From Saxidomus purpurata (taxonomy: Eukaryota > Mollusca > Bivalvia > Venerida > Veneridae): a stretch of DNA of 64,000 nt. Location: contig JAFMSR010000016.1 in NCBI GenBank assembly GCA_022818135.1, positions 4,497,721-4,561,720 of the forward strand, read 5' to 3'. The position numbers were made by a program, and so were the translations under genes. The notes under the pieces were generated by a model, which was not told the origin of the DNA, made no database searches, and saw only the letters and a list, made by a program, of their open reading frames with translations. Below, piece by piece: positions 39,201 to 52,443 of this stretch (positions are counted from its first letter, which is position 1; every line of letters starts with the position of its first letter).

Positions 39201-40505
39201 GAAAAAGTTTTGCAATAGCTATTCATTTGACAAAGAACCTCGGTAGTATGATGTGCACTGTGTATTTCACAAACTATAACATAAAGGCTTGTTTCACTTA
39301 TCTTTTTACCGTATTTGCCATGAATTAAAATTTCACTGGTGAGACATTCTCAATAAACAAGCGGATAAGCTTGATTAGTTTTTAAAATAAGTGCAGACTA
39401 TGAATTTACCTGCGGAAAATGAATTGTTTTGTAACCTGCCAAATTTCTCATTAGTCATAGTTTGTAATAGGGCTTGAAACGTTTGAACCAGTAGGCAGCC
39501 ACGGAGGTATAAAAGCTGCTTACAAGGATTGTTCATGTCAGAACTATTGGACTAAAAAGACTTTTTTTTTTTGTAAAACACGTTAAATTCAAATTTGCGT
39601 ACAAAGGATATCTTGTTGATCACCTGTATTTGCAAAACATTGAAGGTGAATATCAATTTTATCTCCAATATGCATGAACAAAAAATGCATAATTTTCTTG
39701 AAATTTGCATACTTTCGAATACACCACCCTCCCAAAATAGACTGTGTCATTATTAGTTAAACCTATCTGCACATTTACATCTCTGCCATCCGTCCACAAC
39801 TACTGCATCATAAACTTCTGCAATATCTTTATTTTCATCTATGCTAATTTGGTTTTAAAGTAATATTGACTTAATTATGTGTTTCATGCTATTTGATGTA
39901 CTTTTAACTAGAGTTATAACTGAAGGCGATCCATACCCTCTGTCAATGCACTCTTGATTCAAATAATAACATTTTTTTTACCATTTTAGGGAAGGGTCCG
40001 GGTCCGGACAAATTGGGGGAAATAGTATTGTTTCCTCTAATTAATATAACTGGAAAACTTAGGTTACAAAAATGTGTATAATAATTCATCTTTAGTTTAC
40101 TTTACTCGTACTTCAAATCATAAACCTATATGTGGAAAGGCTTCTGCATCTTTCTGATGTAGATTTATAAAATAAATAAAAAAATTCTTTCTGCTGTGGT
40201 TCAAAATTGGGAAAGCAAAAACTGCTTAACATTTATAACAAAATGAAACATCCAGGCATGGCAAATTTTAACCCCATGGGCATGATTTGAACAAACTTGA
40301 TGAAGAACCTCTAGACAATGCTAAATACCAAATTACTAAGCTTTGTACCTTGTGGCTATGAACAAGAAGATTTTCAAAGTTTTTCCTATATAACTTTATG
40401 TACAAATGAACAAACTGGGCGTGGCAAACTTTAATATCACATGTATGATTTCTACAAACTTGAAAGAGGACCAGTAGACAATGCTACATACAAAATATCT
40501 AAGTT
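36295..40505. other. Gene-free, repeat-sprinkled spacer
   Basis: No gene is supported. It contains a two-copy tandem repeat of about 133 bp (about 36648-36900), a run of 23 G at 37654-37676, an A/G-rich patch near 38530-38575, and a block at 39000-39130 with repeated GTTCGCT/AGCGAAC-like words that looks like a decayed dispersed repeat. Confidence 0.6.
36648..36900 (+). repeat. Two-copy tandem repeat, about 133 bp
   Basis: Two consecutive copies each contain CATAAAGTACATT, GTTACAGTCATTTA, ATCCTCACTTTCAG, ACATTCGCTGTCACATT and TTTAGGGAAAA in the same order. The second begins near 36781. Confidence 0.75.
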
Positions 40506-40611
40506 TTGAACCTCATGTTTTTTGAAAATAAGTTTTTTAAGTTTCTCCTATATGTCTGGTGTGTACGGAAGCCCAATAGTGCCACTTTGTTTGTTTTTCA
40601 AATTGACTTTT

Positions 40612-41012
40612 TCAACATAACTAAGTTAAAATTTCAACTAACTAAGTTGGAAATTCAAGAAAGTAAGTTGAAAATTCAAAATACTAAGTTGAATATTCAA
40701 GATACTAAGTTAAAAATTCAAGATACTAAGTTAAAAATTCAAGATACTAAGTCGAAAATTCAAGATACAAAGTTGAATATTCAAGATACTAAGTTGAATG
40801 TTCAAGATACTAATTTCAAAATTCAGGATACTAAGTTGAATATTCGAGATACTAAGTTGAACGTTTAAGATACTAAGTTGAACATTCAACTTACTAGGTA
40901 TTTTGAATTTTCAACTTAGACGGTTGATTTTTCAACTTAGTATCTTGAATATTCAACTTAGTATCTTGAATTTTTAACTGATTATCTTGAATTGTCAACT
41001 AAGCAAGTTGAA
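40612..41012. repeat. 21-bp palindrome-core repeat array 1, with orientation switch
   Basis: Units of 21 bp made of a 12-bp palindrome of type TTGAATATTCAA and a 9-bp spacer GATACTAAG. About a dozen units run in one direction. The spacer flips to CTTAGTATC near 40895 and about five units follow in reverse, so the whole array can fold on itself. The 120-residue frame over the direct half (heptads of the type KIQDTKL) is a consequence of the 21-bp period, and I do not call it a gene. Confidence 0.88.
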
Positions 41013-41187
41013 TTACTTGGGACGTGTCAACAATAATAACTACAAGTACTCCAGGTCATCTACTGTTATGGGATATTGTGTGAAATATTTTATCTGTTTT
41101 AAGTGATGTTACAAATGCTCAAGAGATGTCTTTTGATATATTCTAAGTCAGTAACTTCCCTTATACATTTATGGGTGATATTATTCT

Positions 41188-41627
41188 ACGGTGGAACAGA
41201 GGTGACATGTGTATGTTTTTATTTATCTCGTGCGCACGACATACTAAGTCGTGCGCGCGACATACTAAGTCGTGCGCGCGAGATACTATGTCGTGCGCAC
41301 GAGATAATTAAGTCGTGCGCACGAGTTACTATGTCGTGCGCATGAGTTACTAAGTCGTGCGCCGGTCGCACGAGTAACTAAGAAATAATTAAGTCGTGCG
41401 CAGGAGTTACTATGTCATGCGCACGAGTTACTAAGTTGTGCGCACGATATACTATGTCGACATAGTAACTCGTGCGCACGACTTAATTATCTCGTGCGCA
41501 CGACATAGTATCTCGTGCGCACGACATAGTATTTCATGCGCACAACTTAGTAACTCGTGCGCACGACATAGTATGTCGTGCGCACGAGAAAAATAAAAAC
41601 ATACACATGTCACCTCTGTGCCACCGT
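41188..41627. mobile_element. Fold-back element with 21-bp TCGTGCGCACGA array 2
   Basis: Terminal inverted repeats of about 37 bp, ACGGTGG(A/C)ACAGAGGTGACA and onward, at 41188 and in complement ending at 41627. Inside are 21-bp units of a 12-bp perfect palindrome TCGTGCGCACGA plus a 9-bp spacer such as CATACTAAG or GTTACTATG. About ten are direct and six inverted, with the switch at ATGTCGACAT near 41457. The units are strikingly rich in CpG inside AT-rich DNA. It abuts the left edge of duplicated unit C. Confidence 0.88.
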
Positions 41628-42044
41628 ATGATTCTCTAATATGGATAAATGATTTAGTGTTACATTGACTTGACCCTTGTTCTGATGCATTTTGAGTATT
41701 GGTTTTTCGATGATAATAACATTTTTTTAACCAATGTTTCATAAAGCATCTTTTATAGTGTCTATGGAGACATGGAGCGGACACGGCCCTAGGTTCTGAT
41801 GAAGTTCATAACCAGAAGCAAACCCTTGGGTTTTGAGTATGTCAGTGCTGTTTCTTCAGTTTGTGAAATATAAGTATACCGAAAGTAGCTGCAATTTTTA
41901 GAGAAACGGTTATGTCGCGTGTTAAACTGAATTCATTAGAACTTACGTCAAGGCCTAAAAATTTATGTCAACGACTATCAATTGTTTTTTCTCTTATTCA
42001 GTTATGGGTCTTACACTTTTACCAGTATGATAAGACATTTCACT

Positions 42045-42509
42045 TTCAATGAGAGAAATACCTTTACCACTATGTACATAATACAGCAAATAAAATGTGT
42101 TATAGTAAAAAAGGGAATACAAGACATATCTGAAAATAAGTTTAGTTAAATATCTATATAATGTACGTCGAACGCTGTTTTCTTTAACCTTCCATATAAG
42201 GTCATGGTCAAGATTTTAACATAAATAACTATCGTTAAACAGTCTCCTATTCAAGATGTTCATGAAGTGTACATAATCCAGCTTTCCTATAAAAAGGTAA
42301 AACTACCTTTGATATAATAACAGATGTAAAAAACTTTTCAAACTTCCTCTTTGTTCACATTGTGACACAGGTTGTACTTAAACATTTGTTTATCTATACA
42401 TAATTAACTTTGTTTAAAGTTACCTTAATTGACAAGTATAAGTATTGTATTAAGCAATGAATTTATTTTGATAAAATAAAACCAAAAATCAAATTTGTAT
42501 GTGGGCATA
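42045..42509 (+). promoter_or_regulatory. Conserved 5' flank of MEGF genes, unit C
   Basis: About 450 bp before the signal exon is shared with 55970-56428 (unit D) and 63385-63840 (unit E). Shared words include GTAAAACTACCTTTGATAT and CAGGTTGTACT, and TTGACAAGTATA followed, in C and D, by an A/T box (GATAAAATAAAA) about 40 nt before ATG. It is a likely promoter/5'UTR by position; the function is inference. Confidence 0.45.
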
Positions 42510-45500
42510 ATGCTGACGTTACTTGGAATTTTGCTACTACTTGTTGGAAGTAAGTCAATCTTTCATAGTATTTAAAGCTTTGTATTCATTATTTGTTTAA
42601 ATCATTTTAGCTGCAAAATGTTACGATTTAGAACGCAATGACGATTGCAAGAATTTAACGTTTGTTTGAAATTTGAAAAAAGATGCAGATTAGTCGAACA
42701 ATTACAAATTGTTATAATGATAATATAAAGAATCTAAGCTGTGACATATCGGTAGTAAAATAACCCCTGCCTTAAGTTCACTCTCTGAACAAGTTGACTG
42801 CTTAAAACAAACGAACCTACATGTTGTTATATCGAACAACGTCGAACTCGCCTATAATTTTTGGCCAAGTTCTAAAAATAGATATAGTTAAGCGCTCGAA
42901 TGATACTTTGTGACTGCATATAAATAACTCGTCACTGTAATGGGTGATGCCCCAAATTGAAAAGATCGTTCGATTGGAAAAAATAAATAAATAAAAGTGA
43001 ATATTTTAACGCTTCCTGCGTAGACTGAGGCTGTTGTGCTTCTTCCAGCATGCCCGTATCGATCCACCTTTGGAGCTGTTAAACTTGTGACCCTTTCCAA
43101 ACCACGTGAAGATTTACCAGCAGATGTAAGACTATTCAATTCTCTGTGTTTGTGAACAGGTCTGCAAATCCCAAACGAATTACAGCCAATGATTATAATC
43201 TACTTTGACATTAGTTTGCAAATCAGATACTGCCATTACTTACCCGAAACTTTTTAATGAAATGAAAACATCTATACCATAAATATAAGATGTCAAGTTA
43301 CATAAGCTACCAGTATGAATGAAAATGATGACATATACGTATATAAGAAAAATCAGCTAACAGGTTTCTTTCAGAAGTTTTGTTTTCAACGATATAAATT
43401 TCACCAATCCAAACTTCCTGTAAACATTTAACATAATATCACCTTTTTAACCAGTTTAAAGGCTGCAGTAAAATATTGTAACAAGTGATAAATAACATTG
43501 CCAAGAAAATCACCATGACTTTTCATAGGAACCCTTCATTTTCAGAATCATATAGACTTCAACATATCTCACTTCCAAATGAAATTGAGCATTTTACAAA
43601 ATTCGAATAAATAAAATTACATACACTCACAGTGTGTAATCGTTCTCTGGAATTAATATTTGTTAAAAAAACATTTGTTGAGCAAATATCTGAGTTTTAA
43701 TTACTGCTACAGAAATTTTTCATGATCGGATGACGTGATTAATGTATTTATTATTCATTCATGTTTCTTCCAATTGATGGCACGAACACGCATACTGATA
43801 TATGAGGTGAAGCTGTGTATTTTGCAAGCGTCTATAACAACTATATATATATATGTGTGTATGCATGTGTAAACAAAAATTGACGTTGCTTAGTGATTTA
43901 TATTGTATATGTTATTTTTGCACTGATGATCCAACAATGAAACCGGTGAGCAAATAGAAATCGTAAAACGTATATAGTGTCGTTTATATTTCATTGTATT
44001 TTTATAGTTCACTTATTATAAATAGATAGATACTTGTAGATAGATAGGTAGGTAGGTAGGTAGGTAGGTACGTAGATGCTCTGTCTTGTGAAAATGGTAC
44101 TCGAATAACTATTAAATATTTCCGTCTAAATATACTCAGAGTAGCAATAACGCTGCTCTCAATTCAAACTTCGATGTACAATCAATTAATTTCCTTCCGA
44201 TGAATGAATTATAGAAAGTGTTACCATTGCCGCCATATTTGTATTATGAAAATAAAGCAATTTGGACTAATAATATGGAACTAATTTTACATTATAGAAT
44301 TTAATGGTACAGACTGTGAGCTTATTTGCCCTTCAAACTGCCACCAACAGGAAACGGAACAGAAGCCTGTAACTATACAACTGGCGAATGTTTACATGGC
44401 TGCCAGACAGGTCATGCCGGACCGAACTGTTCTATTGAATGTCCACAAATGTGTGCCCTATCTAGAATAAGCGATGCTGGAATCTGTAACGCAACATAGA
44501 GGAGTGTCTCTTTGGTTGTAAGGATGGTTACTTATGGGACCCGTTGTGAAAAACAGTGTTCTGTCTTCGATAAAAACTGCAAGAGATGCTCTTCAACGGA
44601 CGATAGCAGGTATCTTGGATATAAAATTAAAAATGCAGTTTATATAGTTTCAAAATATATGTAAATGTTGTGTCCGTATTTGTCCGTATTTGTCCGTATT
44701 TGCATTATGTTAGGTAGATTGCTTATGCCTACGCTGCATGTGTATTGGCACGGTACCCAATGCGATATCGCATGCAGTAGTACTTTATACATATCAAATG
44801 TAAGCGTTCTTTGGATGTCTTGTAGAAACGGACATGTACTTAAAATTAAGAGAAAATCTACATATTGCTTTTGTTGCTGGAATCTTTTAAAGCCAATTGT
44901 GCAAATATAGTTTTCATATCTTTTGCTACGGTCGTCGTAAAATATATTGTTCGGAAAATTCTGTATTATTATTTGCAGCCATCAATAGTATGGTATTTTC
45001 ATTTACATGTAGCTTTTTTTCGTAGAATGTTCAGTTGAAGAATATACATTATTTTTGTCCGAATTCCACATATACGGAATGATATACACTGTTGAAACAC
45101 TTTTGATTATAACTACGACAACGTAATGTACACACAGAATGTACATCTAGTTCAGAATACAATTACATCACTGCATTACTTTATTCAATCCATTTATCAG
45201 CAAACACCAAAAGGTATATAACAAAAGAGTCATTTTCTGATACATGTAGTCAAGATGCCACATCGGCTCGTCGCGCAGTTGGATCATACACACGTTGATT
45301 CTACACACGACTCGTGCGAATCAAGAATTCTAGATCGCATTACGATATCAAGGATATTGGATGTCCAGGGTGAAGTTAATTAGAATTTTTAAAATCCTTG
45401 TTAAGTATCCAACCACTCTTCATAAAAAATTCTCTTTTCGCGAGACGTTTGATTGGTCTATGTCATAATCGTAACGTCAATGGCATTATAATTATGACGT

Positions 45501-48500
45501 CGTCGGTATTCAAAAACTGCCAATGTTGACGCTAAAGTTGACGGATGACTTGCAACGACGGATAAAATGGGTAACTAACTTTGAAATAATATGGATAGTA
45601 TGCACTTTTATATTACCATGCACTATTGAAAAGATATAAAATTCAGCTTATAAAATCACCTTTGAAAGTATGTATTTTACGACATACACCGGGTTCAGCT
45701 TATGGCAAAAGTCGTGACAATCCAATATCCATAATGACCCTATTTAATCAGTGAATCTACAACTTGAGAATTTATGCAAGTAAAACGATATACCATAGAA
45801 GATATGAGTCCTGAATATGATATTCGTATGCGTTCTAATACTGTGACGCGTAATGAATTGTTGAAAATGTACTTCTTCAGCTATTCCGGTATCTTGGCTT
45901 TCTAGTTATCAATATATGTTGAACTGTAGTTAAGCTGCATGAATACATAATATTGCCATTGTAACTGCACTATAGAGTCATTTCTGTTATATGTTTTGTA
46001 GTGTCGTTTGCGACGAATGCCATAAAAACTTCCACCGACACAATGGAATATGTTCCGGGTGTAACTATTGGTGTGCAATAAATTTAAGCGGCCCCTTACC
46101 ACAATGCAGTGAAAATGACGGATACTGTAACTTTGGTTGCAAGCCAGGTCGTCATGGTTACACATGTAGTGTACGATGTAGCAGCACTTGCAAAGATATT
46201 TGTGACAGAGATACCGGTAAGTTTATCTAAGTATCAATACAAATCAAATTTGGGATACCATTAACAAAATATTTTGCTGAACTTGTCATTTGCTTAGTGT
46301 TTCTTTCATTACATCTAAACAAAGCATTTTTTAAATGTTGATACATGCACCAATTATTATGTATTGTTCTGCATATTTTTGTAGTATAATTAGGTTATTC
46401 ATTACATGTAACACAATTATAAGACCGGTAATGCCGTGAAATTAGACTATGTCTAGGAATATATTTCATCTGTGTATGTAACTTGCGTTTATATCAACAT
46501 AACGCGTAAATTGCTATTTCAAGGAAGCTGTCTTGAAGGCTGCAAATTTCAACGTTACTGTGGCCCAACATGTGCACTTTCCTGTAATGATGGCTGTGCA
46601 TTTCAACAATGTAACCAGTCCTGTACATGTTCACTAGGATGTCATCCTCCAAAATCGGGAGAACAATGTGAGAACCTTTGCAATACTAACTGCTATAAAC
46701 CACTTGATCCCCGCAATAACACATGTGAGAGATCAAATGGTTCTTGTTTATACGGATGTAATAACAATAATTACTGGGAAAGTCAGTGTACACAATCTTG
46801 TTCAGCTAATTGTGTCGGACAGGTATGTGAGCAATCCTCTGGAAACTGTACCGGAGGTTGTGATAGCAATGGGCCCTGTGCCTGGATCAAACTGTGTAAA
46901 CGTACTTGTAAGAGGCCGATGGATATGGTAGGGGATTGCTGGAAACTTGGGATCGCTGTCATTTGAAAGCAAAACAACGTGAAATGGTCATGGAACGACC
47001 AGATGGAAACTGCAATGTCGGATGTACGCTGGGATTGTACGGAACACGATGTGATACAACGTGTAGTAAGACTTGCAAAGAAAACATATGCTGGCGACGA
47101 GGGGGGAACTGTAGTACAGGATGCTCATTGGGATGGTACGGAGACCAATGCAATCTTCGTTGTAGTAGCGAGTTTGAATCTTGCATGTAAAAGAGAAAGT
47201 GGCAACTGCACACACGGCTATATCGATAAGCTGACGAATTGTGGAAAGGATGGTAACTAATATCTGAATTTGTTTATAATAGTAAAATAACAGTTTTGCC
47301 TATAACGACATTTACGTCACACATGTTATCGTAGGATATGTAAATCAAAACGTTTACTAATGTAAACACCTCTTGTATGGGAACAATTTTAATGAAAAAA
47401 TATACTCTATTAATCTTCTCAAATATGCTCACAGTTCAGATATAGCAGCTTTTATATCCGATCGCAATTCAATTGACATTATATAGGTTTTTTGTTAAAT
47501 AACCTTTTTTGAACTAATTTTGTGCAAGAAACTTACCAAAAGTAGCCCTAGCATGACAAACTCGAACAATTATGCCTAGGAAATTGTTGAACATTTCGAA
47601 TATTAGTGTCTCAATTTGAAAGTTGAGTGTTTATGTTTATTGGAAATAATACATGTATCGAAACGAAAATAAATAAATCAGTAATTCAGCAGCGCTCTTA
47701 TCTTCATTGAAGAGATCATAAACGTTTGCAAAGGTTGCAACAAAGATTGAAACTTTAACAAAATTATCGATATCTATGCCTGAAAGACTGAAAGTAAATT
47801 TAAAGCATATAAGCCAATTTTTAAACCCAAACAAACGCTTCCATTTAATTTTCTAAAGTAGAACTAGTTTTGCTATTGGCTCAGCATCTGTAACTTGACA
47901 ATGTATTTTTGGGTATTTTCCCAATTAATATGTAAAGTATCACAACAAAGAGATAGCCACTAACCTAAATCTTTATATTCCAATTCAACACCTATGTGCC
48001 TCAAAAGCTATACGCAAGTTTAGGTCCTTATTACAGGAATACGTAAACGTACTGCTGCAGTTCGCTGACGTCCCCTTGGAATAAATATATTATTACTGAA
48101 ACAGTAAAAGAGAAATACAACATACACATGTCCTTTATCACCTTAACATAGGAAAGTGATATAGGCTTCGAAAGAAATGAAAAAAAAAAAAACATCAGCA
48201 GTAAATACTATACATCATAATGTTGAATGTTGTAATTTACATTTTGCCAGTAAACATACCTCATGTACTGAATAAATGTGAATGGAATCTGCGAAGTAAA
48301 TGATGTACCGTAATTGAATTTAATAACGTAAATAATTTACTTTCCAGGTATTGTAAGTACGAGAAGTCCATTAGTCGGCGGTTTTGTGAGTGGATGGATA
48401 CTGGTCGTATTGTTATGTGCAGTTTTAATGGGCTTAGCAATAAAAAAATACCGAATTTGCATATGTATGTGACTGTTTAATAAGATGGAGTATTTTCATA

Positions 48501-50476
48501 TAAAGTTATTATACTTGTTAAAAGTCTACATAGCCCTATAAGTTTCAAATAGGAATTATCATTAGTACTGTGTTACTTGGAAATAGATTCCTAGAGATTT
48601 CCATGTATTGAGTTTCAATTTATATATTTAATGTACTTTTAAAAATATTTTATTGTAGCACCAGTTTCTATGTTATATAACAATTTCATCTGCCTTGGAT
48701 AATGAGGAAAATCTTAATCTTTTCATATAAGTAAATACAAAATAACTAAACTCTTACTAAAAGAAGTTGTAACTCAGATTTCGACATGTTTAAGTCAAAC
48801 AAATAATTATTTTACCTTTTTGTTGTTGAACCTTATCAATTACGTTTGAAATATTTTAACATTATGTTTAGCTTGCAAAGGCAGAAAAATTGTTCAAGAC
48901 GAACATCAAGAAAATGAAAGCAGGTAAAGCATTTTTGTGCATCATTTAATTAGGTCAACATATACAATTACTGTCTTTATATATTGATATACGACTATAA
49001 CAGTGTTATATAGAAGAAGATTAGCACAGTCTGAATACATCATACGGCCTTATAATTTATAAATGGTTTCAAGAACTCCAAATTGATGTTTGTAAGACAA
49101 TGAACACCGCTTAAACTATCGATATGCAGAAACGGCCATAATCACAAAAATTCAAATAAAAATACACTTGAGCAGACTTTGACATGTCTTTTCCATATTT
49201 TCCATCTTTGCCGAGGACAATTTCAATATATGTTATTAAAAACGACGTGTTTGTACCGAGGATCCTATTTTACCGCGGTATGTTATTAAATAGAAAACAA
49301 GTCTCATACAATACCAAAACAAAAGCAATTGGGTGGACCGTACAAAAGTTTTGTTGGTAGTATTTATCGGGGTAATTACGAAGGAAATTATTCTTTAGTT
49401 CACTGAATGAAGTCATTTGTTAATTTCAGCGGAGGACACGAATATGTGACATTGCATGAGCCCGGATGTGCAAATCCAGCGACGAATTATGAAGTATTGA
49501 ATCCAAAACAAGGTATGTTCCTTTTAGTAGACAGTATTATCCTGTTTACTTTTTTTCTCAAAGAATGTCACGTTAATCTGTACATATTGCGTTAGGCAAA
49601 GAAATTATCGACATGAAAATTTTATTTTCCAAATATGAGAATAAAAGGTACAACGATTATTAGTATCGAAAATCAAACTGTATTTGCCGACACTAGGATC
49701 ATATCAATGGATAAGTGCCATTTGTATAGCATTGTCCGAACTGCGTTTAGCGTAGTTTAAACGAATGTCTTTGGTATAAATGTAGCGTAAGCTGAATTTG
49801 CAAACTCAAGCAAAACCACAAGTATGCCTACTTTATTAGCGACTCCTTTTATGTCATGAAGGTTGTGTTTGCATTCTACAGTACGCAAGTTTTAGCCAAG
49901 GATTTCGACCAGAATGTGTTCTGAACCAGTAAAACTTTTAAAATTGAATATGTGTATTTCGTGTGGATGTAGCTGTTTCAAAACTGAAAAAACTATACCT
50001 TTTTATCATCAAAATTTGAAAATGCGTTTCATTTATTGAAATGGCTGCACCTCTCACAAACTACTGTTGAGTCAAAATTGCAAGAATGATTACATGGTTT
50101 TAGTATAAGAACATTTAGAAAGAAAACATGTTTTATATTTATTGAAATAAAAGCGAATTCATGGCTTTTATCAATAATGAACTGTTGAATTCCATGTTAA
50201 AGCCATATGATAACAAACGATGTCTTATTTTGCATTATTTAGGTATAGACCGGTGTTCAATATTAAATGAAGTTATTGTCGTTGTCGTTGCTATAATGTA
50301 GTAAAATATCTGGTACTAAGGACCCAAAGCTAATATGCTCATTTTCATTTGTAATGTTTTTTTAAAAGTTTTGAAAGTTGTATTTTGTGTTGTATGACTG
50401 ATTCAAAGTTTCTTTTTTAGAGAAAACGGAAGCTGAACTCAGAGATGCATGCTATGAGGACATTGAAAAGTACTAG
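42510..50476 (+). pseudogene. MEGF-like receptor, unit C: eight exons, frameshifts in exons 2 and 4, intact ITAM tail
   Basis: Same architecture as the unit A gene. Exons: 42510-42549 (signal MLTLLGILLLLVG), 44298-44609, 46002-46216, 46524-47252, 48348-48464 (membrane helix), 48872-48923, 49430-49512 and 50421-50476. Exon 2 is 312 nt against 316 in unit A, with a net loss of four bases near its start, one lost base that creates TAG, and one extra base. Exon 4 (729 nt) shifts frame near 46935 and returns near 47175, leaving TGA at 46964 in the main frame. The other exons are open and in phase. The tail reads EYVTL, then 11 residues, then YEVL, an exact ITAM pattern, plus CYEDI. AATAAA lies at 50656-50661. 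It is either a young pseudogene or a functional gene hidden by indel errors; I lean to pseudogene. Confidence 0.75.
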
Positions 50477-51565
50477 TTTATAAGCTTGTGTTAAATTGCA
50501 CTGTATAACAGCTATGACTGGAGAAAAGGTTATATTTTTTTGTAAATTGATAGACAGTAGCAAAGCATATATTAAAACAGTGTAATGAGGAACTAAGAAG
50601 ACGGACAGAGTTTTTATCCCAAATTGATATTTCGGGTAATTTGATTTCAAGAAACAATAAATGCCTCCCTGTTTCTATCGTTGAATAAGATATAGTCAGG
50701 AATGTGGATACGTAGTAATTAAATCACAATTGCGTAGCACGAGTGATTCATTTTTTCTCATCCAAATGACGGACTGAATTGTATTCAAAGAAAAATATAG
50801 GGAACAATTTATTATTTCGATTCTAACACGTTATTTTCTCTGAAAACAATCCTGAGCTCTATTTAACGCATGGTAGTACAACCTTAAAACACGAGATACG
50901 ATTGGACGCGCTTGTTTACATACGTCAAGTCGTTACGTCATTTAAGGCACGTCATCCATCGAAAAACGTGCTGTATTTTATTATCGTTACATAAAATTCA
51001 GGCTTTTCCCTATCTGTTTATATAGGAAAAGCAGTCGCTTGTGTTAGAATCACTTGTACACTGTATCAACTCATGAAAAAGTTTCAGTTAATCATGATAA
51101 ATTTCTTTTGTACATAAAAAAACATAAAATACTTACAAACGATATGCCTTGACTTGTGTTTGTACATGTTCTGTGTTATCACAACATGGCTACATGTTTA
51201 AGATAGCACACATTTCTGAAGTCAAATGAAATTATATCTTAGTAAATTATTATTTTATAGTGTATATTCTTGTTAGTGTATAATCTATAAGTAAAGCTGT
51301 TTTCGCTTAAGATACGCCGTTTGTCTGCTAAAAGGAAAACCGGTTTTTTGCTATTATATTATACTACAGGCCTGTTTTACAGATACTCTTAGATTTCTCA
51401 TTGAAACATTTTATGTTAAAGTATTGTGAATATGTGTTTTCTTTTAACCAATATCAGTACGTAAAAATGCGGGAAAGCTAAGAAACGTATTGTAAATACA
51501 AATGTATTAGATTTTTTGTGAATAAACTTATATGTCATTTTAATTTTTATAATGTAACTATAATG
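50477..51565. other. 3' flank of MEGF-C
   Basis: The 3'UTR with AATAAA at 50656-50661, then AT-rich DNA without recognisable genes up to the SINE. Confidence 0.6.
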
Positions 51566-51568
51566 AAG

Positions 51569-52045
<477 letters not shown>

Positions 52046-52189
52046 TAAACTAATAAGACGCTAACTGTGACATCAATCTTAAGTTTATTCCAATCATGTA
52101 CATGTGGTTTATTCATACAAGCCGCCGACAATGTGTTTACCATGGTCTTACCATCGCTGACATGAGTATTTTTTTTCAAGTTTTTCAAT

Positions 52190-52443
52190 ACTCATGAATC
52201 CTTATTCAGTTATGTTGTTTGGTACCTTTGCCGTTTAGGGGCTAGGGAATCTAAATTTTGAGGAATTTATGAAGTACCCTCGGTAAAGTGCTAGTGTTGG
52301 TGAAATATTTCTATTCAGGACATTTTGCAATTTTGTTGTCACTTGTTAGAACTATTTTAGCACCAACACTTTATTCCAAAGAAATACTGCGTCAGAATAA
52401 TATGATATTCTCGGCAGAAATAAACACAGATATACGAATCTAA
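52190..52443 (+). pseudogene. Decayed choline transporter last exon, unit D
   Basis: It aligns with the final exon of the CHT genes (compare 4995-5370) through GTTATGTTGTTTGGTACCTT, GAAGTACCCTCGGTAAAG, CATTTTGCAATTTTGTTGTC and GAAATAAACACAGATATACG, ending at the homologous stop (TCTAACAAG). Many indels, including loss of the charged-tail coding part, destroy the frame. The CHT 3' flank continues to about 53030. Confidence 0.8.

Noticed and set aside
40506..40868. 120-residue open frame of KIQDTKL-like heptads, possible coiled coil
   Set aside because: The period of 21 bp automatically gives heptads in an open frame. The array reverses orientation and shows no splice or start context, so it is a minisatellite, not a gene.
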